Assembly: GCF_023856365.1 (NCBI RefSeq)
Contig: NC_064534.1
Location: forward strand, 11,614,536-11,678,535
DNA from: Brienomyrus brachyistius
Lineage: Eukaryota; Chordata; Actinopteri; Osteoglossiformes; Mormyridae
Reading direction: 5' to 3'
DNA: 64,000 nucleotides
Shown: positions 59,525 to 64,000 of the stretch, in pieces
How the letters are laid out: each line of letters opens with the position of its first letter
Position numbering within the stretch: the first letter of the stretch is position 1
The notes under the pieces: model-generated
The model's database searches: none
Told to the model about the DNA's origin: nothing
Seen by the model: the letters and a program-made list of their open reading frames with translations, nothing else
Made by a program: the position numbers and the translations under genes

Positions 59525-59880
59525 TGTCTGTAAGAATTCATAACACATTATAATGCATTTATAGAGCATTATAAACACAACTTTAAATATTTATATAAAG
59601 GCATAACACATAATAGCCGTGTTTATAATGCATGGTAAATGCTTTATGAATCTCTTATCTGTAATACACAATAGACACCTTTATAATGCAGTACGAAGCA
59701 TCCTTAATGCGTATACTCGCCATTATAAGGCATTATGAAGGTATAAATGGTGTGTTATGAATGAGAGCTTCATTTGAGCTTATGAAGTATTATAATCAAT
59801 TATAATCAACTACAAAGCCTTGTGACTGTCAATAGCACATGCCATAATGCTTTATTAATTTTTATACTCCATCATAATGC
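59525..59880. repeat. AT-rich repeat with recurring cataATGCattataa words
   Basis: Words such as ttataatgca, cattataa and cataatgc recur a dozen or so times in irregular spacing and both orientations over 350 bp. This pattern recalls a known type of teleost interspersed repeat built of degenerate palindromic units; its class is not assigned. Confidence 0.6.
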
Positions 59881-59915
59881 ATCCATCCATCCATCCCTCC
59901 ATCCATCCATCCATC
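59879..59915 (-). repeat. (CCAT)n array, probably a SINE tail
   Basis: About eight CCAT units with one CCCT. The next bases weakly resemble a reversed SINE 3' end. Confidence 0.85.
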
Positions 59916-60324
59916 TTCAAGCTATTCCACCATCTGAGGATCAACATTACAAAATATAATCTAAATATAGAACTTTTCTGAAGTACACAGGTATGTGGTG
60001 GAAAAAAAATATAACTATATAAGACATCAGCATAAGCATGTCTGTAGGCGAATGAGAAAGAGTGTGGTTTGCTCCCGGCTGAGCGAAACCCCTGCTCACT
60101 CCAGTGGACACATTCATGTCACTGCCGTGTGACAGGCGACGTGGTGTGGCATTCAGACTGTTAAATGCCCTGGGTGATACGTAATACTGCAGAGCGAGGC
60201 ACAAGGAAAGATGTTCCTCTGACAGATAGGAATGCTCCATCATAGATTATATGGTAAATTGCTTTCGGTTTATGAGCACTTAGTTAACGCTATAGCCCTG
60301 TTTGGTTCCATTGTCTTAGTTGGT
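59916..60324. other. Non-coding DNA with an unclassified higher-GC segment
   Basis: About 60.04-60.24 kb is richer in GC and holds a 98-codon minus-strand frame (SPRAFNSLNATPRR-type wording). This vaguely recalls LINE C-termini, but too weakly to call. Confidence 0.35.
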
Positions 60325-60344
60325 CCCCCCCCCCCCCCCCCCCC
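60325..60344. repeat. C20 homopolymer
   Basis: Twenty uninterrupted C residues. Confidence 0.97.
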
Positions 60345-61823
60345 ATAGCAGGGAAGCTGGAAAGTGATTAAAAATTTAGCGATAATATTGAATTATTAAT
60401 GAAAACTGGCATATGTAAAATATCTGTTGATAGGGTACATTTGATTTGTTTTGTGTACAAACTATCTCCAAAGACTAGCCTCAGGAGGATTTAATTGGAT
60501 CCAGAGGTAAACTATATTACATTATTTATTTGCTCAACAGATTCCCGTTTCCAATTTGAATGCATTAAGTGACACAGTACATATTATATGAATTTACACT
60601 GTACATATTACCCAATTTTGCAGTTAATGATGTTGAAATCTATTCAATTTAGGTCACATTTTTAACCTTAAGGGCAGTGAAATAATAATGCAATATAGAT
60701 CTCTAAGCTTATGGTCTGGGTATTGTGCTGTGGTACTTAAGCCACTAAGTTTATAAATCCACTGGTTTTACACACTGCAATGGTGCAAATGTTAAACAAA
60801 AATAGTTGTGAGATTGGGGGGGTGAGGTATTTTTTTTAGGTGAGATTTAATGGGGCCAATGTTCTTCTTAAGTTAACCTGAGTCTCCTTCAGGAGATTGT
60901 CTGAGGGTGTAGCATGGGTACAGTGTTTACCACTTCACTGGACACCGGACACTGGACAATGACACAAGGATGTCCCATTGTCAGAATCGTGGAAAAGAAG
61001 CAATGCTGAAGAGATGCAGCTGCTCCATCACACAGATTATAATTATAACGCTGGCAGGATCTGAAGGATTAGATACATCAATAGTTTATGACTCTGTTGT
61101 GCAGTGCACAGAAATCCCAAACTATAAATTACTAAATAACAGCATCTACATCACAGCACAAATGTATAATGACCGTATGCATGGCAAGCCAGTTGTCCAG
61201 CAGAATCTGGAGGCTTTTGAATGTATTTCAGTCTTGCATGGAGGAAAAGTGCGATCATTGTTAAACAGTTCATTTGTTAATTAAAAAAAAAGCTTCCTAA
61301 AGATGTAAGCACCTAAAAAGAAAGACATAATTAATAGATGCTGCCGATAAACATGAATAATGCAACTTTTATATTCAAGAAAATTACAAATAAAACCCAT
61401 AGGGAGAAAATGGAGGAAATAATTAACTGCAAACTAGAACCTTTGTAAAATGCAGAAAATTTTAATAATTCATCTGCATAAACAAATATCACATGAATAA
61501 AAAATACTTTTAAAGAAAATTATTCTGCCACCAAGCCTGAGTAGATGCAATAACTTCCTGAGCAACTTTTTGCTTCTGGAGAAAATAAGCAAGAAAGCTG
61601 GCCTCGAGCATCAATTACAGAAGCCATGTATTACTACATAAGCAGATACGACAGGTACAGCCATGAAGGTTATGCAGTAAGGATTTAATGTCACTCTCCA
61701 CTACACTTTGGTGTATTTTTTTTTAACAAAACCTGATTAACTTAGGATCTTTCATTATATTAGGGTACACTTCACAAACAAGCTATGTGTATATACATTG
61801 TTTTTCTCTGATATATTTGTATA
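60345..61823. other. Unique AT-rich non-coding DNA
   Basis: No repeat family. The 104-codon frame at 60970-61284 begins in ordinary sequence and has no recognised domain. Confidence 0.5.
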
Positions 61824-61890
61824 CCCCCCCCCCCTCCCCCCCGACTCTAAATAGGACGAGCGGGTATAGAAAATGGATGGATGGATATAT
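61824..61890 (+). mobile_element. C-run fused to a SINE 3' tail, plus strand
   Basis: C11-T-C7 is followed by gactctaaataggacgagcg and ggtatagaaaatggatgga, the last 45 bases of a GGAT-tailed fish SINE subfamily ('ggataagcgggtatagaaaa' form). Everything upstream of the tail is missing. Confidence 0.75.
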
Positions 61891-62667
61891 TTGCAAACAA
61901 ATTTGATGATGGTTTTCAGAACTTTCAGGAAATGTAATATTAGCCGATTTCTTGGTACTTATCCCCACCTATTAAACTCAATATATTAAGACTGTAAATG
62001 TACAAATATGTCACCTGTCATGTATTTTAAATTTTTTTATTTAAAAAGGTACATCCAATACAATGATTCGATTGTAAAGTTTGTATGATTTTGCAGTAGT
62101 TTGCAATATAACTTATGCATGCATTACATTCCAGACAATAAACTTAAACTTACAGTACACAGATAAACTAATCTATAAATTAAGTTAATGAAAAGTTTGG
62201 ACATAAAGTGGAAATTGTTTCTGTGTCTATTGCTGAGGGATTACAGGTGACGTATTAAAATTTCTTCCTAATTTCTCTCATAAATATTGAAATGTGCAAA
62301 AGTTTGTGTTCATTAACATCACATATATGGCTGCAGGCCTTGATATCTTACTATAAAATCTGCCATTGTTCACTCTAGTTAGTCATATTTTTAATTTCAC
62401 TTTTATTTCATATTTTCTTTAGTTGGGGAGAAAGACAAAGACTATGAATACTGTGTGAGAAGGAGTTTGATAAAAATGATAAAGCATGAAAACTACAACC
62501 TTGTTTTTATTGAGCCAATAAAATACTTGTATTACGGTAACTGGGTGCATCGTAATAAACAATATTATAAAACAACTGAACCCAGGCACTTGTTGCCTGC
62601 AATGGCCTAAAAGCACAAGTGGGGGAGCATAAGAAAACTCTATGGTCTGTGTCCTTGACACATCAAT
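61891..62667. other. Unique AT-rich non-coding DNA
   Basis: Nothing recognisable. Confidence 0.5.
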
Positions 62668-62691
62668 GGGGGGGGGGGGGGGGGGGGGGGG
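62668..62691. repeat. G24 homopolymer
   Basis: Twenty-four uninterrupted G residues. Glycine and proline runs in overlapping frames are artefacts. Confidence 0.97.
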
Positions 62692-64000
62692 CCCTGTGGG
62701 AGACACAGAAGATGAAGAAGAGGCTGGTAACTCATATCTTTTCTTCAGGGACTCACAGGGTTTCAGGCCGAGGAAACAAACCTAAGTGCTCAGCTTTTCA
62801 TGCAGCTTTGCTAAAATAACCTGCACATCCCAGGCTACAGTAAATGAGATGTGGACAGAAGGCAGGAGGAGCCTTACTGAGAAACGTCAGACATGAAACG
62901 ATCGCATGCTCTACTGTACACCAAAAGCGTCTTATAACCGCGTAGGTTGAACTCATTATTTTATGAGGATATGGCATTTAGTGGTCGATAATTCTCTTTG
63001 GTTTTGTTACCTGTGGAAAATTGTAGGAATGCTTCGCCTTATCTATGAAAATGCTGTTTTTTTCCAGCATAATCCCAGTTTGATTTTTGAGGATATAGTG
63101 TTTGCGTTGCAGCTACGTTTGTTAAGCGGTAATACAAGAAACACAGAGTTAAAATCAGCAACTTTTCATACTTATTAAATGATGTATTAAACACTGTCTT
63201 TAATATACCTTTATGCTTTAATACTTTGTTAAGAAAGTTATGTTGTCAGTTTTAAAGCATTGAAATGTGGTATATTGTGGTTTTTATGCTAAAGAGTCAT
63301 ATTATTCCATGTGGAAACTGAAAAAAATATACATTTCTTGTTAATGTGAAAGCAGCCAACAGAAAAATGTAAATAAAACATTTTGAAATACTGGATGCCT
63401 GATTTAATGAAAAACACTGGAAATATAATCTGTTTTGTCTGGGTCTGCATATATGCGCAAACATATTAGTCAGACATATGCGTGTGTTTGTGCGTATTAT
63501 ATAGAAAATCTATCCATCCATGTTATAGCCACTAATTATTCAGTGACATGGGGGAGTATAAGGAGCATCTTGTAATTTTGGCAAATTTGTGTAAGTTAGA
63601 GCTCGACAAGCTATACGACATTTTCTGACCTATTACAATAGTCACTTCAGTAAAAACTAATTATCCTTATTAGAGAAAGGCATTTACAGAGGGACTGCTA
63701 TCAAATTATCACAGGAGAGCAATACCATATCAATATATGGGGAACATGTGTCATGTTTGCGTAATTTATTTACCCGATATGTTACATATGAAAACTTCTT
63801 TTTCCTGGGAATGATGTCAGACTCCCCACTGCACTGGAAGTGATGCATAATTTCAGCTTGTCGCAGGTCCAGGGATTTGTAGAGGGACAAACAGTTATTT
63901 CCATTGCTGATTTACATTTATTTGCACTGGAAGATGTAAACGTCATGTCCCATGTCTACTTCTGTATCGTTACCTGAATCCAGCTAGACTGAAGATGACA
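62692..64000. other. Unique AT-rich non-coding DNA
   Basis: No repeat family or supported frame. The last 250 bp has the repeat-free, mixed texture of the candidate regulatory segments, but no specific motif supports a call. Confidence 0.5.

Noticed and set aside
59082..59553. Lys/Glu/Arg-rich and Phe/Leu/Ser-rich frames
   Set aside because: They are translations of the GAAA microsatellite and adjoining repeat.
60040..60240. LINE C-terminus on the minus strand
   Set aside because: The resemblance (SPRAFNSLNATP) is too loose and no other LINE feature is seen.

Overview
The window looks like non-coding DNA from a ray-finned fish, most likely a teleost. The base composition is AT-rich, and CpG is sparse apart from four short blocks. 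The recognisable mobile DNA is of fish type: tRNA-derived SINEs ending in (GGAT)n, SINE tails reading like 'cactttggacaaaatcgtc', a Tc1-like transposon, foldback MITEs and a LINE 3' fragment. Dinucleotide, trinucleotide and tetranucleotide microsatellites are common. The species cannot be named from the sequence alone.

No host protein-coding gene can be supported. The longest open frames (156 codons on the minus strand near 23.2-23.7 kb and 143 codons near 14.6-15.0 kb) resemble no family I recognise, and frames of that size are expected by chance in 64 kb of AT-rich DNA. Other open frames are translations of microsatellites or of repeats. The only sequence with clear coding ancestry is a dead Tc1-like transposase (21.1-22.2 kb) and a LINE C-terminal remnant (52.5-52.7 kb). 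The window is best read as a gene desert or part of a very large intron.

Layout. 0-17 kb: mostly unique DNA with an AT array bracketed by an 18-bp inverted repeat, an old SINE, a candidate homeodomain-site enhancer (6.0-6.3 kb), a 28-bp minisatellite (10.1-10.3 kb) and a CpG-rich block (11.8-12.0 kb). 17-25 kb: a CpG-rich block, a tRNA-like relic, a SINE, the Tc1-like element and a possible LTR fragment. 25-31 kb: microsatellites, a decayed foldback element and SINE fragments. 31-41 kb: low-repeat DNA with candidate regulatory segments, a 54-nt C homopolymer, a CpG-rich block, a MITE with an 8-bp target duplication and a SINE carrying a 20-bp minisatellite. 41-47 kb: a 21-bp minisatellite, then a long quiet stretch (44.4-47.7 kb) rich in TAATTA-type sites. 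47.7-55 kb: the best-preserved SINE, with a 10-bp target-site duplication, more quiet DNA and the LINE remnant. 55-60 kb: a dense cluster of SINE fragments, a near-perfect foldback element and two AT-rich interspersed repeats. 60-64 kb: mostly unique DNA with two long C/G runs.

I did not find a new gene system. The points most worth following are the candidate conserved non-coding elements, including a 19-nt paired homeodomain-type module that occurs twice 40 kb apart with one mismatch, the unusual number and length of C/G homopolymers, and the three foldback elements. All family assignments are from memory of motifs; no database search was run.
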